A DNA stretch of 64,000 nt from Heliocidaris erythrogramma (taxonomy: Eukaryota > Echinodermata > Echinoidea > Camarodonta > Echinometridae), in the NCBI GenBank assembly GCA_025617745.1, contig CM046853.1, positions 9,874,974-9,938,973 on the forward strand, given 5' to 3'. The notes under the pieces are model-generated. The model was given only the letters and a program-made list of their open reading frames with translations, did not search any database and was not told the DNA's origin. Position numbers and translations under genes: made by a program. The first letter of the stretch is position 1; every line of letters begins with the position of its first letter. Positions 48,679 through 59,425 of this stretch are shown one piece after another.

Positions 48679-49071
48679 TGTCCGGGGTTAGTTGTCCTAG
48701 AGGGCGGTTGTCCTAGGGGGTAGTTGTCTGGGGGTAGTTTTCCGGGGGTAGTTGTCCTAGAGGGTGGTTGCCCTAGGGGGTAGTTGTCTGGGGTAGTTGT
48801 CCGGGGGTACTTGTCCTAGAGGGTGGTTGCCCTAGGGAGTAGTTAGCTTGGGGGTAATCATCCTAGAGGGTAATTGTCCCGGGGGTAGTCGTCCTAGAGG
48901 GCGATAGCCCTAGGGGGTAGTTGTCCTAGGCGCTAGTTGTTCTAGAGGGTGGTTGTATATCCCTATATACGAATTTGGTTGTTGCAACTTGAACAAGAAT
49001 TGTGTCGTTTAATATAGGATAGGTCCTGGTATATTTTGTTTTGCTTTGTTTTGTTGAATAAAATAAAGATG

Positions 49072-49115
<44 letters not shown>

Positions 49116-49255
49116 ATATTTGACTAACGGGTACATTAAGTCGACACCTAACAATGCAGTTTATTCCGTCATAATAGCGACCCCTACATTAGGTCGACAG
49201 TTGAACAAAGAAAAAGAACAAAAACTGTCCTCCTAATGTACCCATTAGTCGTTTA

Positions 49256-49300
<45 letters not shown>
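49072..49300. repeat. (TA)n tracts flanking a ~120-bp hairpin
   Basis: (TA)n at 49,072-49,105 and 49,254-49,300. Between them, 'gactaacgggtacattaagt' at about 49,122 pairs imperfectly with 'cctaatgtacccattagtc' near 49,243, and 'taggtcgaca' variants lie inside. It looks like a hairpin element inserted in, or giving rise to, a TA microsatellite. Confidence 0.65.
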
Positions 49301-49310
<10 letters not shown>

Positions 49311-49620
49311 ATAACAATTTATTTGCTTGGATCGAGTTTTTAAAAAAATGTTTAGTTCATAATTTACAGTATTCAGGATGATTTTGGAATCACGATTTGA
49401 GAGGGAAATGTTATAATGATTAAAGCTAGCTTTCAGATAGAAATCGAAATAATTTTGAGGTTAAATTCTATTATCGGGGAATTTGGTTTATTTGAGGGTT
49501 GTCTGCTAGTTATTTGTGATGAATAGTGAGAAAAAAGTACATGTCACACAAAATGTTATGAGCTACATGGTCACCTGTCACTATGTTGGAGCCCATTGAT
49601 ATAGAAAGTCTAGGACATGT

Positions 49621-49730
49621 GGACCCTGTCTTATAAAGAGTTGCGATTGTGTACTTAGAGACAGGAGTTGCAATTAATTTTAAGTTACGATCGATTCCAA
49701 TCAATAGCAACTCTTAATAAGACGGGGGCC
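49621..49730. mobile_element. hairpin MITE ('cctgtcttataaagagttgc' ends)
   Basis: Left 'ctgtcttataaagagttgc' pairs with right 'gcaactcttaataagacgg'. The interior also pairs ('gagttgcaatt' and 'atcgattccaatc' arms). About 110 bp, no coding. Confidence 0.75.
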
Positions 49731-50114
49731 CAGGTGCATATAAATTCATGTTATAGAATTCAGTCACCCGTGAAGCATCCATATAGTAACCAACCATGCA
49801 ACGTAACCCCAAATGTGTCCTGTTTATTCACATGCTTCGTCCATAATTAATGTAAACATTGTTATACCATGCTCGTTCTCATACAAATGCATATTCCTAT
49901 CTTAATAACTATTATCGTGGGCGGCCTTTCTGCATTTTTGCTCATGACTGTATACGATGAAGATTCACCGGATTTGCATACAGTTCCGATGAGTATATTT
50001 CATTTACATGCCGTAGAATCGTAGATGATATTGATTTCGATACATTTTTTTCAATAATTCAAAAGAATACCTTTAGCTAATTTTGAGTCGAGTATATGTT
50101 TTCCTGTCCATTCT

Positions 50115-50720
50115 AACAGGTTTTCATTCATTTTCGTCAGATAACATTCGCATTCGTCCCACCTATGCAGAATGCTGCAGAATGTAACGATCGAATTCGT
50201 CTTTGTGTCATCAATTTCAAAAGAGTTTCATTCAAATTCGTGGGATAGACAAGACATTGACCTAAAATTATCCAATGGATAAAACAGAACCATTTTTCAT
50301 AATTCGTGTAAGCATCCTCATTTATTGAATAAGATATGTAAAGTAATATGCAAGCATTTCAGACAGCTTTTCTTCCTCATGAATATTTTGTCAAATTCCA
50401 AGACAAGAAATTTAATGAAAAATAGCCGTATAGCAAACCAACGAGTGATGAATTTGAATGACGCTGTGACGAAATTGATTGCAAAATGACGAAAGTAATT
50501 CATGCTATATCGGACGTTGGCAGCCCGGGATGACGAAATTGATTTGACTTCGACGAAAGTGGATGCAAAATGATGAAATTGATTGGAGAAAGTTCAAATA
50601 AGTATGGCCATAGACGAATTTGACCATGAGATGTGCAAGATCACGAAGTTTCGGGACGAAATTGAATGAAAAAAGTATGAAATTCAATGAAAGAAGCGTC
50701 AAAATGGATGGTAAATCCTA
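50115..50720. repeat. 'gacgaaatt/aattcgtc' word array
   Basis: 50,115-50,245 carries 'ttcgtc', 'attcgt' and 'tttcattc' words. 50,460-50,715 carries 'gacgaaattgat', 'acgaaagt', 'aaattgaatga' and 'gaaagaagcgtc'. The two halves are roughly complementary, as in a decayed foldback element. Boundaries are approximate. Confidence 0.5.
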
Positions 50721-50849
50721 TATTTCTGAATACTTTGCAACTCTGCAACGATACCATTTTCTACAAATTTTGACCCGAACGACCAATCACTGCATATTCC
50801 AGAAGCTAAGAACTTAATAGAAAATCAATTCATGAAAGAGTCAACTACT

Positions 50850-51400
50850 CAGGACAACAATGTTATCCTCAGTTTCAATAAAAGAAGCCTTAGTAAAAAC
50901 CTGGACTATTTCAAGACATTCCTTGACAAGTTTTCTTTTGATTTTTCAGTTATTTGATTATGTGATACTTGGCTTGGAGACGAAAGATATCCTTTAAGTT
51001 ATATAATTAAACGAACACGGGAAATAATATAGAGTGGGTAAATGAACTTTATAAGAGTTAAATCATATGTCAAATGCCGCATAAACTGTGTTTACTGAAC
51101 TCATTATCCCGCGTAAAAGAAACATTATTGGAGAAATTTACAAGCCACCTCAAACCATCCCTAATGAATTTCTTAATCTACGTGAAAACATATTATCTGC
51201 CCTTTTTCTTGAAAACAAAATCTATTTTATTATGGGAGATTACAACTCTGATCTCCTGAAATGTAATACATGTAATCATTCTCATAATTTTTGTGATAAT
51301 TATGCTCTCGAAATCACTTATACCCATATTAACAAACCAATCCGAATATTCAGTAACTCCTCGACCCTTATAGACATAATCTTTATTTATTTCCATTGAA
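50850..51400 (+). mobile_element. non-LTR retrotransposon endonuclease relic (CR1/L2-like)
   Basis: Frame pieces read 'NKRSLSKNLDYF', 'CDTWLGDE', 'RNIIGEIYKPP' and 'FIMGDYNSDLL', ending in 'STLIDIIF'. These are the successive signature blocks of the APE-type endonuclease (S-[E/D]-TWL, I-YRPP, GDFN, T-ID). Stops at about 50,955-51,060 and frame changes show decay. The element breaks off before the reverse transcriptase. Clade is a judgement from motif style. Confidence 0.7.
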
Positions 51401-51504
51401 CACATAAATACTGGCATAATAATAAGCGATTATGTCTGATCACTTCCCGACATTTGCATTTAGGCCTACCCCACAATATATATGCACGTTCTAACCGGTT
51501 AAAT

Positions 51505-51815
51505 GTCGTTTTTCTGAAGGTTTATAATTCCGAAGGCTGGTTTTTCTGAATGTTAGTATTTCTGAAGGTTCGTTACTCCGGCGGTTTGCAATTCCGAAAA
51601 TGAAAAAGGGTTCATATTTCCGAAGGTTTAGTTCGGAAAATATGTAAGGTTCTATTGCATTTTCGGAATTACGAACCTTCGAAATAACAAACCTTCAGAG
51701 TAATGCATCAGATATTCGAAATTATATGAACCCTATTTCATTTTTGGAATTATGAACCCACTGCTATGATAAAGTAATGAATCTTCGGGAAAGCAAACCT
51801 TCGGAAAAAGAGCAC
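51505..51815. mobile_element. 'ccttcgga/tccgaagg' word array, foldback
   Basis: Left end 'gtttttctgaaggttt', right end 'aaaccttcggaaaaagagc'. Between them 'ttccgaagg', 'tctgaaggt', 'cggaatta' and 'accttcg' recur about a dozen times. The + orientation dominates to about 51,625 and the complement after, so the whole can fold. Confidence 0.7.
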
Positions 51816-52064
51816 CCCTCCCCGCCCGCTCTAACCGTAATTGACCCGAAACTTTTCGGATAACAATATAGGAAGTTTTAAAGAATGTTATACCGACTGG
51901 TCCCAGGTGTACAGCAAAAAGATGCAAATTAGTCATTCAATACTTTTATTAATATATTCATTAGTCTGTATCACGCCCACTATCCCATACAATCCTCTCG
52001 AACGAAATACAAAAAAGAGATTTCTTCTCCAATCCAATAATAGTGGAAAACACATCTATACTCA

Positions 52065-52990
52065 CAGGCGTAGCCAGGTTTTTCAATAGGGGGGGGGGGG
52101 GGGCAGACGTGAAAGATCCAACCGCATAGCTAGGATTTCCTTTTAGGGGGCGGTTGTGGGGCACGCGAAGAGTGCAAAATTGGTGATGAGCACGCAAAGC
52201 GTGCTCCCTAGGGGTGGGTGTAGGGACGGGGAGTTTTTCCCCTCCCGTGTAGGCCAGCCAAACATCAAAAAAGGCACTAGAAAAAGATTCGACGGCATTT
52301 TGGGGTAATGCTCGGCATCCATGCTAAAATTCTTGCAAAAATACTGCGGAATAAGTCCGCCCCCCCCCCCCCCCCCCACACTCGGAGGTCGAAGGGACCG
52401 CATGCGTGTTCCCAAAATCTCCGGTAAAGGGGTACTTTTTGAGCGACACAATCCGGCCCGTGAATTGTAAAAAAAAGGGATGTTTTTTATCTTTCACCCG
52501 GAGATTTCGTTAAAAAAGGGGGTGTTTTTCTCTCTCTCTTGGACACCTGAGAAATTAAAAAAAAAAAGGGGGGGGGGGGGTTATGAAACTTTTATGTCAT
52601 GAGATTTTCAGTTTTGTTTGGTTTCTTATGACTGCATTGAGTTCTCAGATACCATTTTGAACATTAAAAAAAAAAATTTCTTCCAAGGTATTGTAATTAC
52701 TTGGGAGGGGGGTTGGGGGGTTGGAGTCTGTCCTGAGATATGGGGTTGGAATGAGAGCTCACCTGAGATAGGGGGGTACATTGAGCAGTGTTCTGAATTT
52801 AGGGGGGTCTCCAAGGCAGGAAAAGCCCGCGCAAAGCCCGCGATAGGGGGGTTCAGAATTTTTGGCAGCCCTGAGATAAGGGGGTGCTTTCAAAGGGAGG
52901 GAACAAGCATACGTGTACCCTAAATAATACTGAGTGGGGGGGGGGGGGGGGGGGATAAGGTACGGGCGGATGCCACGCGCATTTTTGCCT
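52065..52990. repeat. G-run-rich degenerate repeats
   Basis: Starts 'aggcgtagccaggttttt' and carries G- or C-runs at about 52,089, 52,360, 52,568 and 52,936. 52,690-52,920 has recurring 'cctgagataggggggt' variants. Frames over it are Pro/Gly-rich artefacts. Confidence 0.55.
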
Positions 52991-53239
52991 AAAAATGCCA
53001 TTTTGGCTCAAAATTTGAAAGAATGTCAAATATCAAGATTTTAATTTTTTTTACCTAATATGTAAAACCTGATAAAGACTATTCAAGTGATATCAGATTT
53101 ATTTTGAATTTGACGTTATAAACCTTTGTGAGTTTGTGCACTAATTTTGTACTTTGGTCCCCTTTATACCAATTAATAATATGCAGATGTACTCATTCTT
53201 TCACCTGAACTATTTCATACCCAAATTTTTTTCACTTAA

Positions 53240-54960
53240 ATTAATTATATTCTGGTATATATACCATGGTAACGGAATTACCAGAAAATGGCGGTATTTT
53301 TAAATCTCTCATTTCCGTTCAATATCCTTTGAAATGTACAAGCCATTTATTCCAGATTCATGTTTGATTCAGCTAACTGTTTATTCAACTTAATTGTGAT
53401 AGGAAGAGATTAGTAATAACATGACAGATGTGTAGTACATGTATTTGCTCTTTTTCTGAGATAAGTCATCGGTAACGGAATTACATCTTTGAAATTTACT
53501 CAGAAAACTAAAGGTTGTTCAATCTCATGTAAACTCTAATGTTGATAAATTTTTATACGCAGTCTCAAGTGAAAAAAAAAAATGATTTTAAAATAAGTAC
53601 CATAAGGCCATTATAAAAATGTATTTGTGATTGCACTGGAAATGGTTAAGATTACAAAGTTATATAGTTGAGGTAAGCAGCAACTGCTTGGTATATATGT
53701 GTTAAATTTTGTCAGTTGAGTTGCAGGCATTTAATCATCAACATAAATAAACAGTCATGATTATTTAAACAATATTCCATATTACAAATTGGTATAATAG
53801 CTATGGTAACAGAATTACGTCATATTCAATCTCAGTACTAACTCAATCATTCATTGGCTATTCTTCGCATATAATTATTTATGAAGGTTTTCCTCTACTA
53901 ATTAAAATCCTTAGAAAAGATAGACTTGCAGTTTAGTCACCAGATCTCTCTAAACCATCAAAAAGAGAACTTTAAAATGCACTGTGAAGGATTGACATGC
54001 AAAAGCAAAACAGAAAACAGGTGTGATTGAGTGAAAGTATGGTAAATTCCATTTTATATATTACATGTATGTGAAAATCACATGGAAAACATATTTATCT
54101 GTAAAACTAAAGCCAGCTTTTGTTTTAATGTTTATTCTATATTAATGAATGCCAGAATATAAATAAAAGAAAATTCAAGAGTTTGCAATATTTTGACACG
54201 AACACTCATGACAGAAAGATCATGTAAATGAATGGTAGGTGAATATTCACACGACATATACCAAGACCAAAAAAAAAACAAAAACAACCAACAAACAAAT
54301 CCAAACAGTGTTTCATAATAAATTGGGCTCTTTTTCATAAAATGGATGTTGTTTAAAACTGAAAATTCCTCCTTTCTATAACCATATGCTAAGTGATGTA
54401 AACATACACATTTATCATTCATACTGGATTGTTTGCGTCTTTTTTGCAATCAATGACACTTCAGAGCTACTTCACAAACGACATATGCATAAAACACATG
54501 TGGTTCCAACTTCTCAATCACATTTTAAACCTTTTTTTTGCATGATGGTAATTCCGTTACCACAAATTTGGCCAAACAGAAAAAGATATTCAAATAAGTG
54601 TTATCGGAAGTTTTAAGGTACAAGTTGAAATCAGAGAATTTTCAGTTTCCCCAAAAAATATTCACTCTTAAAGGGATACGCCACCGTGGGGAAAGTCAGG
54701 ATTGCGTAAGCCCCATTCACTCGTACACAAAGTTTGTGCGTCGAACGCGTCCGTTGGACTAAGTGGGATTACCTTTCGACAGCACGAAGCCGATCGAATC
54801 TCGCACGAGAGCTCGAGCTCAGGCGGCATGATCAGGTAACCCTCAGGTGCCCTCTCGCGGCATTAAAACGTCCACAATCTGCGGTTGAGTATCCCTTTAA
54901 AGCTAGGAGGAAAACTCTCCCCCGTTTATGGTCACGGAATTACAACCATATTGTAGTAGA
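53240..54960. repeat. scattered 'ggtaacggaattac' motif, at least five copies
   Basis: Copies at about 53,267, 53,470, 53,805 (one change), 54,547 (inverted, 'gtaattccgttacc') and 54,930 (one change, 'ggtcacggaattac'). The DNA between copies is not repeated and is AT-rich. No coding seen. See findings. Confidence 0.6.
54668..54900. mobile_element. 225-bp MITE with TTAA target duplication
   Basis: TTAA at 54,668-54,671 and 54,897-54,900. Terminal repeats are 'agggatac' and 'gtatccct'. The interior is GC-rich ('cgccaccgtggggaaag', 'ctcgagctcaggcgg') against an AT-rich background. Probably piggyBac- or Kolobok-type, non-autonomous. Confidence 0.75.
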
Positions 54961-55262
54961 TTTTAAACCTGCTTCCTGAAAATACTGGTTTGATATATGT
55001 CTCATAGCTTGGAACACAAGTTGCCTACACATACGCGATTATAATGAAGTTAATGCATGAGACACAAATCGAACAATGTATTTATTTCATCATAATCATT
55101 ACAGTGCCCAAAATATTTAGTAAACAGCAAACAAATGACATGTAACTTCAAACATGCATTGTGCAAATTTCGAATGAGATGGGGAACAAGTTTTTCAGTA
55201 TCTTTTTATTTAAGGATTTGGCTATTAGGAACAAATGGAGATATATTTATTAGTATAGATCT

Positions 55263-55572
55263 AAAACAGTAAAATCCTACCGGATTTTATTATTTGCTAA
55301 ATAAGTTGATGTATCTACCTATTATGCTAGTGTGGTCCAAACTACGCCACCACCTAGAAACTTAAAAAGTACAATCGCGCACGCCCCACCCTCGTTATTA
55401 CGCCTTTCCATAGTCACTTGCGCGAGCGCACGCCCGCCATCTTCCTCTAACGAGCTGCCAGAGACAACGTTTAGGACATGTTGCTGGGCAAGGAGAGGGG
55501 ACGGAGGGAGGGACATAGGTTGATACATCAACTTATTTAGCAAATAATAAAATCAGGTAGGATTTTACTGAT
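55263..55572. mobile_element. ~310-bp MITE with ~50-bp terminal inverted repeats
   Basis: Left 'cagtaaaatcctacc' plus 'ttatttgctaaataagttga' pairs with right 'tcaacttatttagcaaataa' plus 'ggtaggattttactg'; only a couple of mismatches over about 50 bp. The core is GC-rich. The high arm identity suggests a fairly young copy. Confidence 0.8.
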
Positions 55573-55586
55573 TTACTACAATAATT

Positions 55587-56507
55587 TTTTTTTTTTTTTA
55601 ATTTTATGTTTTATTACAAATCAAAAAGAAATTACAATATTCACAGATAACCAGATTGAATGATTAAAATTAAAAAAGACAAGATTACAAGTTATACAAA
55701 TGATCAAAAAAGGCAGCAGAATAAAGAGAATTATTTAAAATGAGGCCTGACACTGACCAAAACAAACAAACAAACAAACAAAAAACACACATTTATAAAG
55801 AGCATTCATTGGTTAAAACAAAAGACTTGAAAAAAACGGGCAAAGTGATGAGCAAAGGCATATGCGTCGAGGGTTGCGGAAGTAAATCAACATAAAAAAA
55901 AAATAAATAAAGGTGAGGGTGTATACTTGTGAGAAAGAGAGATATTGAACTACCTGATGCATATCATAGAAAATATGGAAAATCATAAATCAAAGCGCCA
56001 TTTCTTGAAATGAACAGGTAATTTGTTTCTTTTTTTGGCTAATAAGTATTCAGTTTCTCTCTGTCTCTTCACAAAGCATTTAAATGCAATAAAATTGGGA
56101 AGATTGTTATTGAACTTACAAGTATAAATATAGTATTTCAGAAGCAAAAATAAATATGTAAGAAACTTATCGCTGCAAATACCAAACAATTTCTCAAAAT
56201 TAGATACATTGATAGAATTTTCACATTTCTGAGAGATTACATCCAAAACATCTTGCCAGATTGGAGCGACCTTATCACATTCGCAAAATAAATGCACCAT
56301 TGTCTCACATTTTGTTTCACACAGAGAGCAGTTTGGTGAATCTCTTCTTTTAATCTTATAGAGAAAATCATTTAGGGCAATAGCCTTATGAAATATCTTA
56401 AAATAAAAGGATCTCAATTTCGTATCAACAGTACAAAAAAAGTTAGAAATGTGTATTTTTTCCCAGTTCAAAGTAACAGGTACAGGTAAACGATCACACC
56501 AATAAGT
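55587..56507 (-). mobile_element. L1/Tx1-like non-LTR retrotransposon 3' end
   Basis: A minus-strand frame ends at 55,983. It carries the reverse-transcriptase C-terminal zinc-binding region: 'FHKAIALNDFLYKIKRR' then 'CSLCETKCETMVHLFCECD', giving the Cys-x2-Cys...His-x3-Cys pattern of zf-RVT. The frame is intact from the junction at about 56,507 to its stop, so it is fairly young. About 390 bp of 3'UTR ends in a poly(A) tail (T-run at about 55,587-55,599 on +). It abuts the truncated DIRS element, suggesting a 5'-truncated insertion into it or a later deletion. Confidence 0.75.
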
Positions 56508-56514
56508 TTTCCTT

Positions 56515-57205
56515 GACTGAGGAGAAGTCTGGCAGAGGGCTGAGAAACACCTCAACCGGTCCGGAGGAAGCCGTCTGATTTTTGGCTACAAAGGAAGGCT
56601 TGGGAATAAGACGAAAACCTCTTTCCCAACGGATGCGACCGGGAGAGGTGCAGAGAGCATGAAGAGAACTTCTTCTCTGCCCTGAAGCTATAGCCATAAG
56701 AAAAATGGTCTTGACAGTTACCTGATGGAGAGAAGTCTTGCTCATCGGTTCAAAGGGAGGCTTTGATAACGCATCCAAAACTTTAGGAAGACTCCAAGCA
56801 GGAGACAGCTTTGGATTTGCTGGTCGTTGTAAGATTATTAGAAGAACGATCTCAGCAATCTAGCAAGGAGAAACTCCCGAGCCGTCTGGAAAGCCAACGT
56901 GAGTGGCAGCGATGGCAGATCGATATCCACGGATCAAAAAGGGAGATCAGAAAGTCTGCAGTCGTGCTTACAGAAGCCTCACGGGGAGAAACCCCGAGAT
57001 CTTCGCACCAAAGTGAAAAGGCCTCCAGACGGGAGTTGTAAAGAAATCTCGTGGAATCTCTACGACTCTGAACTATAAATTGAGAGGCTCTCTCTGAGAG
57101 ACCCGAGGCCCTATAGCGTCTCCCCCGATAACGGCCAGGCGGTCAAGTGAAGGGTCTCGGGCCGACCATGGAGGAGCCCCGAAAGAGGCTGAGACACCAG
57201 GTCTG
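56515..57205 (-). pseudogene. DIRS tyrosine recombinase (broken, C-terminally truncated)
   Basis: Pieces in several frames: 'GYRSAIAATHVGF' (core-binding domain), 'VLDALSKPPFEPM', and 'KTIFLMAIASGQRRSSLHAL', where the Arg-containing catalytic helix starts, then 'KPSFVAKNQTASSGPVEVF'. The later His-x-x-Arg and Tyr motifs are absent because the element is cut at about 56,508. Stops occur upstream of the intact 56,494-56,778 frame. Confidence 0.75.
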
Positions 57206-57208
57206 GAC

Positions 57209-57737
57209 TCAGAGGAAGCGGAAACGGCTGCCCCTCCAGGGAGGGGAAACCAAGGCCTCTGCGGCCAGCGCGGGGCAATAAGCAGGACCCACGCTCGATC
57301 CTTGAACCTGAGGGATCAATATAAACGGGGGGAAAGCGTACCCTCGAAAGTGTCCCCTATGGAGAGCGAAGGCATCGAGTGCCCAAGCCTCCGGCTCCAG
57401 AACCCGAGAACAATACCTCGGAAGACGGTGGTTGAGAGCGGTCGCAAACAGATCGATCTCTAGCGGCGCCCACGACGCTTGAAGAAGATCGAAAACCTCC
57501 TGATGGAGGGACCTCTCGGAAGGGACACACCTGCCCAGGGACAGAAAGTCTGCTAAGAGATTTTCTTGCCCGGGAATGTAGGAGGCTATCGGAACAATGT
57601 CGTTCGTCCGACACCACCTCCATATCTGGGCGGCAAGCGAGTTTAGGGAACCCGACCGGGTTCCACCCTGACGATTGATGTAGGCAGCACAGTGTGACGA
57701 TTGATGTAGGCAGCACAACACAGTGGTGTTGTCCTTA
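57209..57737 (-). pseudogene. DIRS RNase H C-terminal half and linker
   Basis: After the nested LINE the frame resumes with 'AAYINRQGGTRSGSLN', 'ASYIPGQENLLADFLS' (third RNase H Asp region) and the DIRS linker 'IDLFATALNHRLPRYCS' with 'AFPPFILIPQV'. A 26-bp direct duplication of 'gacgattgatgtaggcagca' (57,669 and 57,695) shifts the start of the frame. Confidence 0.8.
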
Positions 57738-58826
57738 CGGACAACACCACTGTTTTTAATTGTTTTTAATTCTTTGATTATGTCACATTTAAACTACTGA
57801 TATTGTGTGGGGTAACTGCGGGATAAGTAATCAAAACGTTCTTCAAAAACTACAAAACAGGGCTGCCAGAATAATAAATCGTTCCCCATGGTATTCCTCT
57901 GCTAAAGAAAATTTAAGTAAATTAAAGTGGGTGACATTGCATGAAAACAGAAAATGTAGCTATTATGATGTTCAAGATAATGACTGGCCAAGCACCATTA
58001 TACCTAAATGACCGATTTTCATTATACAACCATGCATATAATACACGATCAGGTCCCTTAAGCTTAACTATCCCTCAAGCAAAAACCGAATCTGCTAAAA
58101 AATCTTTTATGTTCAGGGGGGCTTCTTGCTGGAACTCGCTCCCAATTCAACATCAACAATGCAATACTGTTACCAGTTTCAAAAGGGCATTAGTAAATAA
58201 CAGGAAATGAATGGAGGGTGGGGGGATTCGTCTCAATTTTGCAATTTCTCATTTATATCTTATGTTTTCTGCATTGTTACTTTACTTGAATTTACTGCCT
58301 GATGTGCTCGTGTGTGGTATGTAGAGATCTGTATGTCATGATGTGGAGTGGGTTGATAAATGTGAGATGAAGATGGGTGTTTCGGATCTCTGTGTGTACA
58401 GGTGTGTGTGTGTGTTTGCGTAGAGTTTGTTGAACTGACAGTATGTATGAAGAGACGTGTTAAATTGTTCATTATATATTCTGGTCTTTATATGTACTAC
58501 CAGTATTTGCGTTTTATACATGTAATTATATATGTTTTATTACATGTATTTAGTAATTATAAGAATGTATAAGAAATAAAGAATTTCTTTAACTATGCGT
58601 ATGCTTGTATTAATTTTAATTATTTTGTATACATTTGACCCAGTTTTATTTGTTATCTTGACTCGTATAATTATGTTTCCGATGTGATTTATGTATTTTA
58701 ATTTTGGGTGCATTTAGTTTGTATATTAGTTTATGGCACGGCCCCAATGTAAATCAGACTTTGTATCTGTTTGGGTTTTTTACCATGTGAAAATAAAATT
58801 TACCTACCTATCTATCTATCTATCTA
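57738..58826 (+). mobile_element. 5'-truncated non-LTR retrotransposon (CR1/Jockey-like) nested in the DIRS element
   Basis: Frames at 57,805-58,011 and 57,941-58,210 read 'LQKLQNRAARIINRS', 'LKWVTLHENRK', 'MMFKIMTGQAPLYL', 'YNTRSG', 'CWNSLP' and 'FKRAL', the usual C-terminal RT blocks. One frameshift lies near 57,960. About 590 bp of 3'UTR ends with 'aataaaattta' and (CTAT)n at 58,805-58,826. It splits the DIRS RNase H, so it arrived later. Its left edge is an inverted copy of 14 bp of flank (see findings). Confidence 0.75.
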
Positions 58827-59107
58827 AGGATAAGTACGGAGTGCCCACAATCGTGCGCCTGAAATGGCGGAGCGACATGAAAGCCTCCAGCATCTCCAGC
58901 ACATTGATATGAGGAATGGCGCGCAGATGAGACCAATCCCCCGAAATCACCTCGCCCCCACAATGGCCGCTCCAGCCTAGAAGCGACGCATCCGTCGAGA
59001 TGGACACTGACGGAAGAGGGATGCGAAGGGCTTTGCCTCGAGCAAGAAACGTCTCGTCCTCCCAGGGGGCGAGTAGACGTCTGATCTCCCTCGGTAATGG
59101 ATTCCAT
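58826..59107 (-). pseudogene. DIRS RNase H, N-terminal half
   Basis: 'STDASLLGWSGH' is the RNase H first catalytic Asp motif, followed by 'HINVLEMLEA' with the conserved Glu. It ends at about 58,826 where a LINE is inserted. Confidence 0.75.
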
Positions 59108-59152
59108 ACTCAGAGGGAGTCTACGCCCGGCGAGAAAATTTCTAGAAGGGCC

Positions 59153-59425
59153 TCAACAGAAGTCTGCAGCCGGCAAAACATCCACTCGGCTCGAGAGGTA
59201 GCCTAGAAATTGAAGCCAGGGCTTGACCCGTACCCTGCGCAACAGGCGCAGGGACCGAGCGGCTGACGAAATCGTCAGAATTCTGTCGCGGCTTGGGCGA
59301 GCGACCCGATTCGGGATATAGATCTCCGCACCTAAGTACACTGGGGTACGGGTGGGAGACAGCTCCGATTTCTCCCAGTTGATCAAAAAACCTAGCTCCT
59401 GAGTGGTCTGGAGTAAGATGTACAA
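59153..59425 (-). pseudogene. DIRS reverse transcriptase C-terminal / connection segment
   Basis: Reads 'LGFLINWEKSELSPTRT' followed by 'VYLGAEI', the RT thumb/connection signature of DIRS and related elements. It is in a different frame from the upstream RT block, so a frameshift lies between. Confidence 0.75.

Larger units (their letters stand above)
47884..48956. mobile_element. self-complementary 'ggacaactaccccc' array with 463-bp tandem duplication
   Basis: The left part (47,884-48,010) is built of 'ggacaactacccccc' and 'ggacaaccac' words. The rest is built of the complement: 'ggtagttgtcc', 'ctagagggtggttg' and 'ccctaggggg'. A 463-bp segment (47,973-48,435) is repeated almost exactly at 48,436 to about 48,892, including a G-run (16-18 G in the first copy, about 13 in the second). 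Each copy carries a 5'-truncated SINE tail on the minus strand. Confidence 0.75.

Noticed and set aside
47884-48956. Possible CRISPR array because of regular repeats
   Set aside because: Repeats are irregular, degenerate and self-complementary with no unique equal-length spacers, in a eukaryotic context.
56811-57041. 76-codon forward frame
   Set aside because: Antisense shadow of the decayed DIRS recombinase region.
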